A stretch of DNA of 64,000 nt from Pseudoscleropodium purum (lineage: Eukaryota; Streptophyta; Bryopsida; Hypnales; Brachytheciaceae), in contig OZ017799.1 of the NCBI GenBank assembly GCA_963969395.1, positions 188,501 to 252,500 of the forward strand, written 5' to 3'. Shown in pieces: positions 46,172 to 59,008 of the stretch (position 1 is the stretch's first letter; the number at the start of each line of letters is the position of its first letter). The position numbers and the translations under genes were made by a program. The notes under the pieces were generated by a model. That model saw only the letters and a program-made list of their open reading frames with translations, made no database searches and was not told the origin of the DNA.

Positions 46172-46841
46172 TGAGTTCAATGTGGTATTGTAAACATACC
46201 AAACTACTTTCAAAGTCACCACAGAGCAACCCCCATGTGCCTTTGTCTACGGGGTAGAGGTCATTTTGTCCATGATCCAGATTAAAATTCCTTCACTCTA
46301 TTGCTATTGAAGCTAGATTGCTGATCTTAGATTCAATCTAAGCCCGGGTTCTCATACTTAAGAGGTTAAATGAAATTCGGAGGCTTAGTGTTCAACACAT
46401 TGAGATAGTTCAACGGAAGAAGATATTAGTAGTATTTGATAAATGTTAGAAACAATACACATTGGCTTTATAACCATGGTTATGCTATAAGATGGGAAGA
46501 ATTTTAGATGCAACCTTGCAAGCCCAATGGAAATGTACTTGCCTACCAACTTCAAGACCCTTGGTCTATTGCATTCTTGTGATGCCTCATAAATGGGTGG
46601 CACTTGTGAACCATCACCTTGGCTTACAAATTAAATCTAGGATACTTTAGGCAAATTGTAAGAGTTTGTGAGTTAGTGATTTGCAATAAGAGAAATTAGT
46701 CAACAACAATGGATTAGTGGGTCTTGTAATAGGAGTTAGTGGGAATTTTATGACAATGGTGTAGAAGTTATTTGATTCAATTATATGATGAATGATTGGA
46801 GATTTCTGTAGGGAAAATTAGAATTTTGAAGGCTTAAAGAG
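46172..46841. other. Inner end of arm A, AT-rich, no supported gene
   Basis: A 72-codon minus-strand frame (46,385-46,603), with PPIYEASQECNRPRVLKLVG, looks protein-like but is not recognised. It is mirrored at 50,004-50,222. Confidence 0.4.
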
Positions 46842-47359
46842 TCATTTAGGAAATGGGTAATTTCAAAAATTAGGAAAATGTTGGAATTTATAGAATTTTA
46901 GAGAAAAATACTAGGACTTGGAATTGAAAATATTGGGAATGGAAAATGCAAATCCAATGGATATTATCAAATGGAATTAGTGTTTAGGAGCTCTCTCTTC
47001 TCTCTATTTTTTTAGGAGTTTTTTTTTTGGACAAGGTCTTTGGATATTTTTCCATCTTCAGTTGTTTAGTTGTAAATTAATTTCTCTCATTTGTATATTC
47101 CAATAAGAAGATATAATTGAGGTTTCAAAGATAAAAATATTTGTAAATCTGGTGGTGAACATTCCAGAAAGTTAAGACTCGTTTCATGTGAAGCAGGTAT
47201 AAAGCTGTAGAGCACAAATGAATGAGGGAAGCACAGTCTCCAACCTTTGAACACCAGAAACAAAAACTTTGGTGGTTAAGAATGTGTTATACAGGATGAA
47301 TTATAGGCTAAGTTTTGGAGAGGCTAAGTTTTGGAGAGATGGTGACTCTGGATTTTAAA

Positions 47360-48490
47360 AAGCCTAAGCTTACTTGAAGGAAATCTTAGATGAGATGGTG
47401 GCAATTGTTTTGGCACCTAAAGGTCAGTTGTCCTCAAGATTTAGAGTGGATGATGTATGCCAATTTTAGAGAATATTGGGTGAACCAAGAAGAATTAAGA
47501 GCTATGTTATTGGCAGATGGCATTTTACAATATCAAACTTTGAAGAAGTCTAAGCTTACTTGAGGGTCATTGGAAGAAATACTAGTCCTATTCTCCATTA
47601 GAAATATAACTTTTGAATTCCAAGTCCTAAGATCTTGAAATTTCTATTGGAGATGTCTAATTTGATGGTAATTGGATCCCCTTTTTTTTAATTAAAAAAA
47701 TATTTTATATTTAAAATTCAATTTTGTTGATTTGTCATATTTTGAGAGTTAGGGGTTTTCAGTACTCGCGGAGTATCCAAATTGAATGATTTAGAAGTAA
47801 AATTTTGGTAGTCTATCTCCACACTAGGTGGGCATATAATACTTATCAAGAAGCATCTATAAATATATCATTTTGTATCCTCTAGGTCCATGCACGTAAG
47901 GCTCCTTGCATTGAAGATGGTGTCAAATTCATATTTTTGGTGAAATTTGATCACCATCAAGTCCTTTCAAATGACCAATGTTTAGGTTTTTTGATGCATG
48001 TATAGTTTTCTATTTATTTTTAATTTATATCTCATTGTTTCTATTTTCTATAACAATTTGTCTTTTTTTTCTCCATGCTATTATTTTAGTACTTGCAACA
48101 ATTATTTTAACCATTGATTGGAAAAATCAATGGTTGAGATTGTTCTGCTACATAATACTCATAGTACTATGAGGCTGAAAAGTAGATTTTTCCAAAAGCA
48201 ACAAAAAAAAAGCATGGTATTTCTTACAATGACCCTTGAAAGGGATCTTAGACAAGGCAATGGCTACTAATTGAGTACCAAAAAGTCAATTGCCTTCAAG
48301 ATTTAAAATGGATTATATATGCCAACTTTGGAGGACAAGATTAGATGAACCATGAAGAATTAGAAGCTATGTTTCTGGGAGTTTGGTGTTTCACCGAGTC
48401 AGACTTTCAAAAAGTCAAAGTGTACTTGAAGGAGGTCTTGACCAAGACAATAGCAACCATTTTAGCACCAAGAATTCAATTGCCACAAAG
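47360..48490 (+). repeat. Three diverged copies of a coding-like unit in the spacer
   Basis: A segment reading roughly ACTTGAAGGAAATCTTAGA, then GCAACCATTTTAGCACCAAG, then CAATTGCCTTCAAGATTTA occurs around 47,373-47,450, 48,230-48,310 and 48,420-48,490. The first two copies continue into similar GAACCAAGAAGAATTA and GCTATGTT segments. In one frame they read as ...YLKEVL.K..A.ILAP..QLP. This may be a repeated domain of a decayed gene or an old element. It was not recognised. Confidence 0.45.
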
Positions 48491-49299
48491 GCAACTACAG
48501 ACCAACATTGTCATGGTGATTTCTACTTGATTTCTTCTCTTTCTCAATCAATAAAATTGTTAGTATTGACATTATAATAGCAATTATATAGAAAAAGGGA
48601 TGCATATTTTATAGACTTGTATGCTTGAGCAATTGCACAAAGAGGCCAACCACTTTGTATTTGTATTAGTTAAGATGACTACAATATACAAAAACATAAT
48701 GATCATGCCTTGGTTGTGTAGTATTAACTATATTGATAGGAATTATAAATGGACTTATTAGTATTTCATAATACTAATATTAGAAATTCGCAAAAAATAG
48801 TTAGGTTCTTGGTTGAAATGCTTGTTGTAATGACCTATAATGGTGGTTTCTAAATGTAATAATTTGTGGTTCTTAGCTTACAAATTCCATAGCTTGAAAG
48901 CATTGTAGGGGCCCCGCTATTAAAGCTCCAAATTTAAATTGTCATAGAAAGTCACTTGAAGGGCACCTTCAAGAGGCTATTACAATATCATATTGGCTTA
49001 TTTTGATTAGAGTTGTCTATTTCATTTGTTTGTAGATTTTCATCAAGTGTGCACTCTTTAAAAAATGAAACAATTAATCTTGAAAAGAAAGCTTAGCCAT
49101 ATGTCTTAGAGGGATGTGATTAACTTTAAATCTAAAACCCATTGGAATTTGAATTCTGTCTTCAACAAAATAGGTTTAAGTTGGCAACATTTTAGAGTCC
49201 ATTGTGCCATGTGTCCAAAAGAGGGATGTAGTTATTTAATTTTAGAGTCCATTGTGTATACTAGCATTGGAATGTTTTTACTCTACATTTGTCCTTTGA

Positions 49300-49636
49300 A
49301 AGAGAATATTGTTGATGTTTGGTCATGGAAACTTTGAACTTGATACAAAATTGTACACAATCTACATCTATAGTGATAATAGACAATGCTTCTAGGTCAT
49401 CTTTCTGTCTTCTTAGTTTGTGTAAAATTTCACCTACATGAATTGTCAAAGACATTTCATGTCTCTTTTAGGACAAGAGGAATGGCTGTATTAATTAATT
49501 AGATATATGCACAAAATGGTAGGCAATTAGGAGCTTCTAAGACATGTTTCTATTGCATAATTGCAATTGGCCAAGTCACAATGATTTACATCTATCTCCA
49601 TGCAGCTAAAGTTGGCAAATGCCTATTCATTCAATT
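49300..49636 (+). repeat. Decayed copy of SEC1 intron 1 segment
   Basis: It aligns collinearly with ~39,094-39,410 in intron 1 of arm A. Examples are GAACTTGATACA for GAACTGGATACA, TTTCTATTGCATAATTGCAATTGG for the GC-richer counterpart near 39,330, and CTCCATGCAGCTAAAGTTGGC for CTCCATGTTGCTGAAGTTAGC. Differences are dominated by C-to-T and G-to-A changes plus small indels (net ~9 nt over ~285 bp). That pattern fits long-term deamination of methylated DNA. Confidence 0.7.
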
Positions 49637-50435
49637 AAACTAGCTAAGAAAAGAAAAGAGGTTTGAGTAGCATACATAACAACACTCCCAATAATAAAAA
49701 CAATAATATCAACAACCATCACAAAATAAAAAAGATAATAATCAACTCTAGCTAGTAAATAGAATCTCTTTAAGCCTTCAAAATTCTAATTTTCCCTACA
49801 GAAATCTCCAATCATTCATCATATAATTGAATCAAATAACTTCTACACCATTGTCATAAAATTCCCACTAACTCCTATTACAAGACCCACTAATCCATTG
49901 TTGTTGACTAATTTCTCTTATTGCAAATCACTAACTCACAAACTCTTACAATTTGCCTAAAGTATCCTAGATTTAATTTGTAAGCCAAGGTGATGGTTCA
50001 CAAGTGCCACCCATTTATGAGGCATCACAAGAATGCAATAGACCAAGGGTCTTGAAGTTGGTAGGCAAGTACATTTCCATTGGGCTTGCAAGGTTGCATC
50101 TAAAATTCTTCCCATCTTATAGCATAACCATGGTTATAAAGCCAATGTGTATTGTTTCTAACATTTATCAAATACTACTAATATCTTCTTCCGTTGAACT
50201 ATCTCAATGTGTTGAACACTAAGCCTCCGAATTTCATTTAACCTCTTAAGTATGAGAACCCGGGCTTAGATTGAATCTAAGATCAGCAATCTAGCTTCAA
50301 TAGCAATAGAGTGAAGGAATTTTAATCTGGATCATGGACAAAATGACCTCTACCCCGTAGACAAAGGCACATGGGGGTTGCTCTGTGGTGACTTTGAAAG
50401 TAGTTTGGTATGTTTACAATACCACATTGAACTCA

Positions 50436-50709
50436 TCAAATGGGTGAAAGCTCGGCAAATGGAGGGGTAAAACTACGGGTAGTCACGGCTTCTCCACACC
50501 CAATTCAATTCTCGGAGAATTGATATGTGGCAATTTCTCTGGCGTTCGGTGGCTTCTGAAGCTCCCATTCTTCCAGAATGGAAAATGTTGTTTCATCTCC
50601 TCTGGAAGTCCGGAGGTGAAGAAATCAGCTTGAAGAAAGTTTCTTTCAGAATTTTCAATCTTCCACTCCACAGATTCACCCCTCCATTGCCATACTTTCA
50701 CCCATTTGA
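50436..50709. mobile_element. MITE-like element with ~36-bp inverted ends, arm B
   Basis: Mirror copy of 45,898-46,171, identical in the parts compared. It was carried along by the inverted duplication. Confidence 0.55.
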
Positions 50710-51508
50710 TTGCCCACTTCAGCCTGGCTCTAAGGCTCTAATTCGGTCCGTTTCAAGCGAAATTACCCCATCAAGCTTCCAGATAAACCCAGTTTCCACA
50801 ATTTCCTTTCTCTATCCTTGCTGCAACAAAAAGGGGTGTCACAAATTCTCGCAAAGGACTCCCGATTAGGTCCACGTTTCCCTTCCTAACTTCTCTGACT
50901 TTATCAGTTTTGCTTCTTGAAGGTGTGATAACCACTACTGCAGAGCAAAAGATAAAAATTCTCGGACAAACTATAATCAACAGGAATTCTTCCCCCACCG
51001 ATGGAGATGAAATAGAAATCACCATTCCCCGAAAGGACCAACGGAAGCCATCAAACACATAGAAATCGCACAGGCTCAACTCTACGAGAACTGAACAGGG
51101 CGTAAGGAACCTTTCACTCCAATATCTACTAAAACGTCAGCTCCAACTAACCGTGTCTATTTTGAGCTTCATTTGCAAATGCATCCTGCCATTCCACGCC
51201 AACGGTTTTCGACTTCCATCACCGAACCCAGACACTGTTACAGCAGCAGCAGCAGCAGCTTCTGCTGGCCTATTTTCAATTCGCCCAAACCACGATACAT
51301 TTGACAGTCAAGCATCAGCATCGCACAACAAGGCCCTTGTGGTGCACATCAATCAATCAAAAGCTGAAGGCTAAGGTTGTGGTCATTTCATAAACAGAGC
51401 CCAAAAATACAAACATGCCTCCAGGATCCAGCACCCGGAGCATGCCAACAGTCTCAAATCTCGACTTCAGGTTTTGTGCAGGGCAACCTATCTTCATCTT
51501 CTTCCACG

Positions 51509-54161
51509 TCAAAAGTCATCTATGTCTAATTTGCTCAAGTTTTTGATTTTCTGCAGCCAAAACGACACGAGTGTGAGAGCCCATCTGCAAGATTCATACG
51601 AACAGCACGGCTGAAAACCGGGAGCCGACACCTGACGGAAACGTTCCATCCATATTCAACAAGCGCGGGTCGGAAAATTCAAAGCGTAAACTCGAAGAGG
51701 CAAAAGACGCGTACCCGGATGAACTGATGTGGATCACCAATATTTGTGGAACCAACTACAACCTCTCGTCTCAATTGCGGGGTCAGTTTGTGCGCTACTC
51801 GTAACTGCAGACCGAGACCCACAGGAAGTGAGTTTTAATCCCGGAGGCAGCATAAAACTACATGAACACAAATGTGCATAATTCGAGGAGAAGACGTCCA
51901 GTGCTCACCTCAGATCGTGTCATCCCTCCTATGATAAACACAAATATGCGCTTCCCATTGATTTTGGGATCACTGCCGGCATGCCTCAGCACCGAGTCAC
52001 TAAGGTCACGCAACACAAATAGGAGACTTAGAACAGATTCATTGCAAAACGAGGACTTGCGTTACATCGCCATGGAATTGATGGCTTCTGCCGTAGGAAA
52101 CAAGAAATAGCAACACAAACGGGAGCTCTCTGTCAGGCATCACGGCAAGTGCAAACCTGGAGTACCCATCCTCGGACGATGCCCTGCCCTTCGATGCCCA
52201 AGTGCTACCTCCACCTTTGCCAACTGTGCGTCTGGACTGCACAGGTTTGGAGGTGGGGTTTACAGGTGGGCGTGCCGAGAGCGTAGAAGACTGGTGGCTA
52301 CTGCCAGCGGGGTCCTTCAGATATGGATACTCTTCCCTAGAAAGACTCCCCTTGTCAATTTCCTCCACCACATCCTGAACGCGGAGAAAAGGAAACACCG
52401 CCACATGAAACGGGATTAAAAAAAAAAAACAGACCACTCCATCGTACCACTGCACTCTACCCTCCTCTTTCCTTCACGATGCAGACGAAGCGTGCAGCAC
52501 AACGACCCCAATCCAAGTCTCCACTGTAACACGAAACCACAAGCCAAGCCAGTTGCGGACATACCTGTAGTAATGGATAGAACCGAGACAGCTGCCAGCC
52601 TTCCTCGTCCATTTCTTTTGCTTTTCTTGCAGGCCGTTTAGCCTGCCATCACAAAACGGTATACGGACTTCAGTTAGAAAAGAAAAGATTTCACCATCTG
52701 CACACAAATGCAGCAGCCATCACTCGGGCTGTCCTATGCGTCACCTTCCGGGCACCGAACTTCAAAGCAAACTTCTCCACTCCAGACGACGTTTGTTTCT
52801 TTGGCGCTTGAATTCCCAAATATTCCAAGTTATTTACCGCGCTCATCTCCTCGTCACTTAACTTAGACAGCTGCATGATGCGGCCAAAGGAGACGAGTCA
52901 GTCAAATCCTAAACAGCGTACTGATGACAACGACAAGGAACACTGATAAACGGTAACGAAAGACTCAGTTTACTTCTTGTTTTGTAACGAGGACTCACTG
53001 CATTCACATCAAATCCGTTAGACAAGGCCTTTTTCCAGGGCTTCGGAGTGACATAGTATTAGTCCATCCAGAACGCTGTGCGAAATGAAAGAGTAGGGTG
53101 GCGTCGTAACTCAGACCTTCTGCCAACTAACACGCTTTGTTGCGTCTAGCTTGTCTGGATGGGTAGCTGCGTATATCATTAGCAAGCGCAGCTTGCATTC
53201 TGAACTCATCTCCTGCGTTCACCCCAAGGCCGGCTCATCAGTAACACGGCCGCTTCGCCAAAGCCACAAAATGGAGTCCTACACTAGGCTGATGAGACCA
53301 GCATGCCAGCATCCTTCACGTAGAAAAAACTCTCCGGAACCGTCACCTCACGGTTGCCACCCTAAATGGATTACTCGAAATACCAATGAAAAGATAATCT
53401 GCAGGAGCGGATGGTCTGGAGAGTGTGAGCACCGGATGGCTATTGAGTATGCCGATGAGTTCCTTAGTGGTTGCATCGCCGTACACAAATTCTTGCTCCA
53501 GGTTGCCGATGTCGGTCAACCCGTCTTGCCTAATCTTGTTATTGAGCATGGTAGCAATCTACAGTAAAACACAACTTGGGTTCAATCGAGTAGTTTGATG
53601 AAAGAACATGGGAGAGTCCTGCAGGCACGCAATACGCGATCGATCCAGTTGTCAAGAATCAGACTCTCGGGTTTAGGGTGTAGGACGCAGGCCCATGGTT
53701 ACATGAATATGAAGACTAAGCTTGTCGATCTGGTCTCGATACTGAGGAAGTGCCTGCACCAACTTCTGCATGTCCCTGGTAGACAACTCTTGCCCCTCCC
53801 TGTTGCAAGAGGAGAGTCGCTACTCAGCCGATGACAGGACATACAATAAACACACAACTCAATAACCGACGTCTACCTCCTTAGACTGCATCGTTCCAGC
53901 GTAAGAATTCCCGGGTCTGAAACCTGGCTATCAAAAAGTGACAACCGTTTCACAAAACTAGCTAGGAAGGTCCAGATAAAACTTTCAAGCACATTTTCTT
54001 GATGTCATGCCAGGCAAGAAGGGGTGCACTGTACCTCGCACCCAGTTGCAGTTGAGCAGCTTTGTTCTTATTTGTGAACATTGCCATTTTATCCGACAGA
54101 CGCAAGCTTGCCTGTTCCAGCATTGACCACACATAGTTTTTTCAGTTTGACTATTTCAGAC

Positions 54162-54200
<39 letters not shown>

Positions 54201-57200
54201 ACACACACACACAAAAAAAAAAATCAAAGCAGTGGAGAGAATCAGAGGCCCACAAATTACGCACATCGGCAATGAAAAGATCGCGCAGCTCCACCCAAAT
54301 CGGGTCGTGTTCCTCCAGCAGCACCTCTTTGCGCTCCTTTTTGCTTCCATTCATTATCTGCAAAGTCACAAACGAACATCAAACGACCACCTACTCTCCA
54401 CTTTTCCAGACTGCGCCCGAAAATCAGCAACAAGCTACCACACAGAGGAGCTACGAAAACATTCGGCTCTCGACATACGATCCTCAAGCGCACACACTGC
54501 ACTTTAAAAAAACAAAAAGCCACAAAAAGGACCACTGTCCCATCCATCCGTCCCACATTCGATGCACAAAGGGCCCCAACAACTGAAAAAACAAAAGCTC
54601 CATACCTCGTAAGAATACTTGTTGCCTTCCAAGTCCAAGAGATCATGGCACATAGCATCGTACGACCACTCATGTATTACTGCAGCCACCTGCAACAATC
54701 TTTCTGATGAAACTCTTAATCTTGCCAGACTGAACTTCTCGAGAACTAGGAGCACAAGGATGTGTCCCTACAGACTGACCTGCCGCTGGGAAGAGCAAAC
54801 ATGCGTGCTTCGATTTCACCGGAAAGTCGAAACTCCAAGAATTCGAAAAAAGACACAGAATGCACTACAAATTCGAAACAGGAGAAAGACATCCCGATCC
54901 ATCCAACTCCTGAAAAGCCCACTTACGGGGTCAATGGACCTATCCACGATGATGAGGTCGCAGGTCTCTGATTGTGGGAAGTTCAGTAAGGATGCCTTGT
55001 ACTTCATCAGCTTATCCCAGAGCAAAGCGGCCACCTTGGTGGGTACAAGGTCACGAGCTGCTGTGGTCGTGGATGCATCCATAACGGACCTAGGAGCACG
55101 GTATCGCACATACGGGAACTCCTGAAACGACAACACGGAATCCGTCAGAGAGGAAACAAAACAAGCTCCAAATCACCAAAAGGAAGCACTAATTCCCTAC
55201 GACAGGGCCAAAGTCAACTTAACACAACGGCATACACGAATCTGCTAGCACCTTCAAAGATGCAAAGACGGTGGAAAGCCGCGTAGCAATAGTCTCAATG
55301 CAAGAGTCATAGTCCCTTGTGCCCTCGCTGTGTTCTCCAAATAACTGCTCCAAGGCAACATCATTGTCGGTTGTAAAGCCCTGCAGCACGAAACACCTCG
55401 GGCATCACATTCCTCGAATCAGCAGGCTCTACTAACGCGAGTACGACATGCGCAAGCGCCACCGGCCACCTGAGACAGTCCACAACTCCAGCAGATCTGC
55501 CGTGGCAAAGGGATGGATCACGCGGCACTGCAATCAGGATACAACCAGATAAAGCGATAGGACCGATACAAGTGCCGTAAAGAAATACCTGCGTGTCTAT
55601 GGCCAAGTACTCCAAATTCATCTGCATTGGTGCACGCAGACATCACGATAAGTGGCAACGAAAGAACATGCCCCCGGATACCATGCCAAACAATTCAAAA
55701 GATTGGATGTGAAAAGAGAATCCGACGCCCAAATGCGAGTCGACTAGCATAAACAAATGGAAGCCCACAGGTGCCAACCAGCTCACCTCTCTAAGTGCTC
55801 CAACCCGGGACAAAACAGATTGGTCGCCCTTGATTTGTTGAAGTAGGTTGCGATTTATGGGTGAACTAAAAAACACGTATGCTCTGGCAAACCACGGAAA
55901 ACAACACTCGTCGGTCCCGAATCCACATGAACAACACAGCAAGATGCCAACGCACGTCTTTTGCAGTCTCAAAATTACACACTGGTAAAACCACTTCGTC
56001 GGTGCCCGTAGCAGCACCCACACTCACAACGATCATGCAATTTGTTTCACGATCTCCAAAGACAGTCACACTCCAAAGGGCCCGCCGCATGCGTACCCTA
56101 AGCAATATATGTTGACATGATCCCTACCGTGGCAGAACAGGGGAAATCATCTGCCAACGAAAATAGGTCGACGGTTGATAACTCACTTCTTATAAAGAGG
56201 CGTTTTCCCTGACATGTCTTGCATGAATTTTCGTACGCTGCACACAGCAGTAATGAAAAGTTTTACATCGAAGGGGAAGCAAGATAAGCCAAGTGCCCAA
56301 ATGATTCCACTGTAAGTCCTTACGGGCATGTTTCCAACTCGACTTCAAGTTAAGCTTCAATGGACTCACAAATCTAATATCTGAATCTCCTTCGCATACA
56401 CGACTCTTGGGCCGATGTGTGTACACAAACCAGCGCCTAATCAGGCAAAGCAAACATCGGAAGGCTATTCGTCACAGGCTTGTCAAGAAGGTCGTATCAC
56501 CTGTCATGAGATGGCTGAATGAAGTACACTGCCTCAAGAGCAGGTAGGGGTTGTCTGCGTTTATTCAAATCCTCGACCACTGCAAAAGAGGGACAGAATC
56601 AGGGTTCACGTTGGGTTCTCCTCCGTCTGTTTCCTGGCATCACGGCCCCACACTTGTACGAGTAGTCTACGAACTACGACAAATGAAAGCTCATTAACGA
56701 CGAACATTATAAAGTAGGCAGTACCGAGTACATACACGAGATTCCTTCATCCGTGATGTCAGCCATCTTGCATGAGCATGATATCACTTTAACTGTCACT
56801 TCGTCCATAATAAGCACCTGCACACACATTGTTCAACGCTTCTCACTCTGCTTTGCCATCAACCGCCTCTTTCTCAGTCCCCCGAGTGACTGCCCGACAG
56901 CCTACTCAACCACTCGTCATGCTGCAATTCGGAACCTAAAACTGTGCACCGAATATGCACATCCGAGCGGATTGCAAACAGCCATGTAAGCTGCGAATCC
57001 GAGAGCTAAGGAAAAGACATTGCATCACCGTCATTACAATCCCGATGGAACGACGGCATCCTACTTGCGTGACATGAAAAACGCCAAATAAATCTGTACC
57101 TTCCATTCAGCTGATGCCTTGCCAGTCCTGGCTGCTTTCAGCATCTCTTGCAGGAGCCCTGCACATGCTGCAGGGTTAGACCGGAGGACAACTGGGCGGC

Positions 57201-58302
57201 CGGGCGTTCGCTAACTTCAGCAACATGGAGACAAACGTAAATCACCGTCACGCGACCAACTGCAACTGGGCAATAGAAACGGGTGTCACACGAGTTCCTA
57301 ATCGTCTACCCTCCGGCGCATATGTCTCCCATGGTCGACAAAGGAATGAACTAATACGGACTTTCTTCCTGTCCTGAAAGAGACGTGATGCGCTACACAA
57401 ACCAAGAGGACAACAAGACAACCTCCTACAAGCATCGACTATCACCACGGACGCAGAATGTGCACGTTTCTGTATCCAGTTCAGACGACCCAAGACCGAG
57501 CATCGGCAGGAGACCTCCGGAATGCTACCTCGATATTGAGCTGGGACAGGAGGACAAGTTCGCACAATTTCAACATTACATTGCAAGATTTCTGCACCCA
57601 CTGAAAAATTGCAGAACTCCAAGCAGACGAACGGAGGCAGGCTGTCTACGCGATACCAGTTCGTCAGCAGCTTCATCTGAGCATCCGGATATACCATGAA
57701 TAGACTCGACGACTTTTAAGGACACGGGGTGTAATCTGAAAGACTTCACCGCAGCCCCAAAATTGCAGGCGGGCAAAGAGAGCAACCTACGCCTGGAGAT
57801 ATGAACAATTTAGCGGACGCCGGGCTTCACTCAAGCAGGGGAACCTAGACCTTACTCCCCGGCACCCTCCAGTGCCAACAGGAGCTCGAGGTGATTACTG
57901 GGCGAAAATCAATCGCTCATTAAGGAATACCGTAGCAGAAAGCAGGCGGACAATTGAAACAGTCGAAACCACAAACCACTACACTGCACCGCAATTCCGG
58001 GCACCCTGCGACCCGGGTTCAGCCTGGAAAGACGTCAAGGAGGCGGGGACGGAAAATCGTCTAGAGCAGGGGGGGAAAAGGTAGGAATTGTATACACGAT
58101 TCAGAATCACCCCAGGAAGAAGAACCAAAACAACGAATCCACCGCTGCAAATTCGACCCAGTACGATCTCCGTCTCGAACTTTTCAGAAACGAGTACGGT
58201 AGCGCCCAGAGAGGAAGGATTCTCACTGTCTCGGGTGATTTGCCGAAAAAGGCGATGGTCCGCCCCATCATGCGAGGAACCGTGCGAGGAACCGGAATCC
58301 AT
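51509..58302 (-). CDS. SEC1/KEULE-like: SEC1/KEULE-type SM protein, second copy, 22 exons, 686 aa
   Basis: This gene is the exact mirror of the one at 38,305-45,098. Each exon boundary is 96,607 minus the arm A coordinate: exon 1 at 58,227-58,302, exon 9 at 54,927-55,121, exon 19 at 52,157-52,374, last exon with stop at 51,509-51,550. All coding blocks compared translate identically, so both copies should encode the same syntaxin-binding SM protein. The two genes are convergent, with 3' ends facing the spacer. It shares only ~0.7 kb of upstream sequence with copy A; beyond 59,004 the flank is different. If the assembly is correct, dosage is doubled and the copies are available for gene conversion. 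Confidence 0.9.
54163..54212 (-). repeat. (AC)n microsatellite, mirror of 42,395-42,444
   Basis: It has the same length and the same single interruption as the arm A tract. Equality of a tract this mutable points to a very recent duplication or to an assembly artefact. Confidence 0.95.
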
Positions 58303-59008
58303 CGCCGCCCCGCCCCGCCTCTGCCGCCGAGTGACCCCAAACGAACCGCCCGTCGGGATTCGACTTCAACGACGATCCCACTCGAATGGTGTGCCCTAAA
58401 TTCCCGCGGAACCACTGCATAAACCACCCCGCGGGGGGCAGCTACATTAACAGCTCCAGCGGCAGCAGCAGCAGCAAGAAGAAGAAGGCCCAAACGACAC
58501 CGAACTGCCCAAAAGACGCCGTTGCTTGCACCCCCTGAAACGCTCGCGCCGGCATTGCGCCTCTGCTAGATGCGGACTGGCTTAGCGACCCAGACACCCA
58601 AGCAGGAGGGTCTGGCCTGGCCTGCCCTGCCCTGCCTCACAGCGGATCCGGAGAAAACCAACGCGGAGGCTAGGGCGGGTGGCCGCTCCCTCCCTGCCCG
58701 CCTGTCTGCCTCCCGTGAACGCGTGCAGGGTTGGTCCGTCGGCGTGGGCCAGCAAGAGAAGTCTGCGGTCCGTGGTCGAAACAACTCGGCAAACCCGAAG
58801 AACGAGACTAATAAGCTTCCTGCTCTTTTGTCCGCCAGCAACAGTGTCAGTGTGGTAGTGATCAGGGTCGGAGCAAGTGAAGGGGCAAAGCTCAGGCGCG
58901 TCTGTCCGTCCGGGCGGTAAGTGAAAACCTCCTGAATTGCCTGCGGTCTCGAGGGGAGCCGAGACAGCGAGGGAGGCCCGAGTGCCGGTAAGTGACGCTG
59001 AAAGTGGA

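Larger units (their letters stand above)
37608..46841 (+). repeat. Palindrome arm A (9,234 bp)
   Basis: It is the inverted copy of 49,766-59,004. Every homologous position checked sums to 96,607 from the inner end out to ~37,98x and to 96,612 beyond it. The shift comes from a GGGCA unit present once more in arm B. Frames translated from both arms are identical, and a (GT)n tract and homopolymer runs also match in length. Inner identity ends at 46,841 (GGCTTAAAGAG), outer identity at 37,608. Confidence 0.92.
46842..49765. other. Palindrome spacer (2,924 bp), AT-rich
   Basis: This unique sequence lies between the two arms. No intact gene is present. It holds direct repeats of a coding-like remnant (47,360-48,490) and a decayed copy of SEC1 intron 1 sequence (49,300-49,636). 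The rest is AT-rich without recognisable features. Confidence 0.7.
49766..59004 (-). repeat. Palindrome arm B (9,239 bp)
   Basis: It is the inverted copy of 37,608-46,841. A position p in arm A corresponds to 96,607-p (96,612-p beyond the GGGCA difference near 58,625). Arm B has one extra GGGCA unit, seen as CCTGC on the plus strand. No substitution was noticed in the stretches compared, but I could not run a full alignment. Confidence 0.92.
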
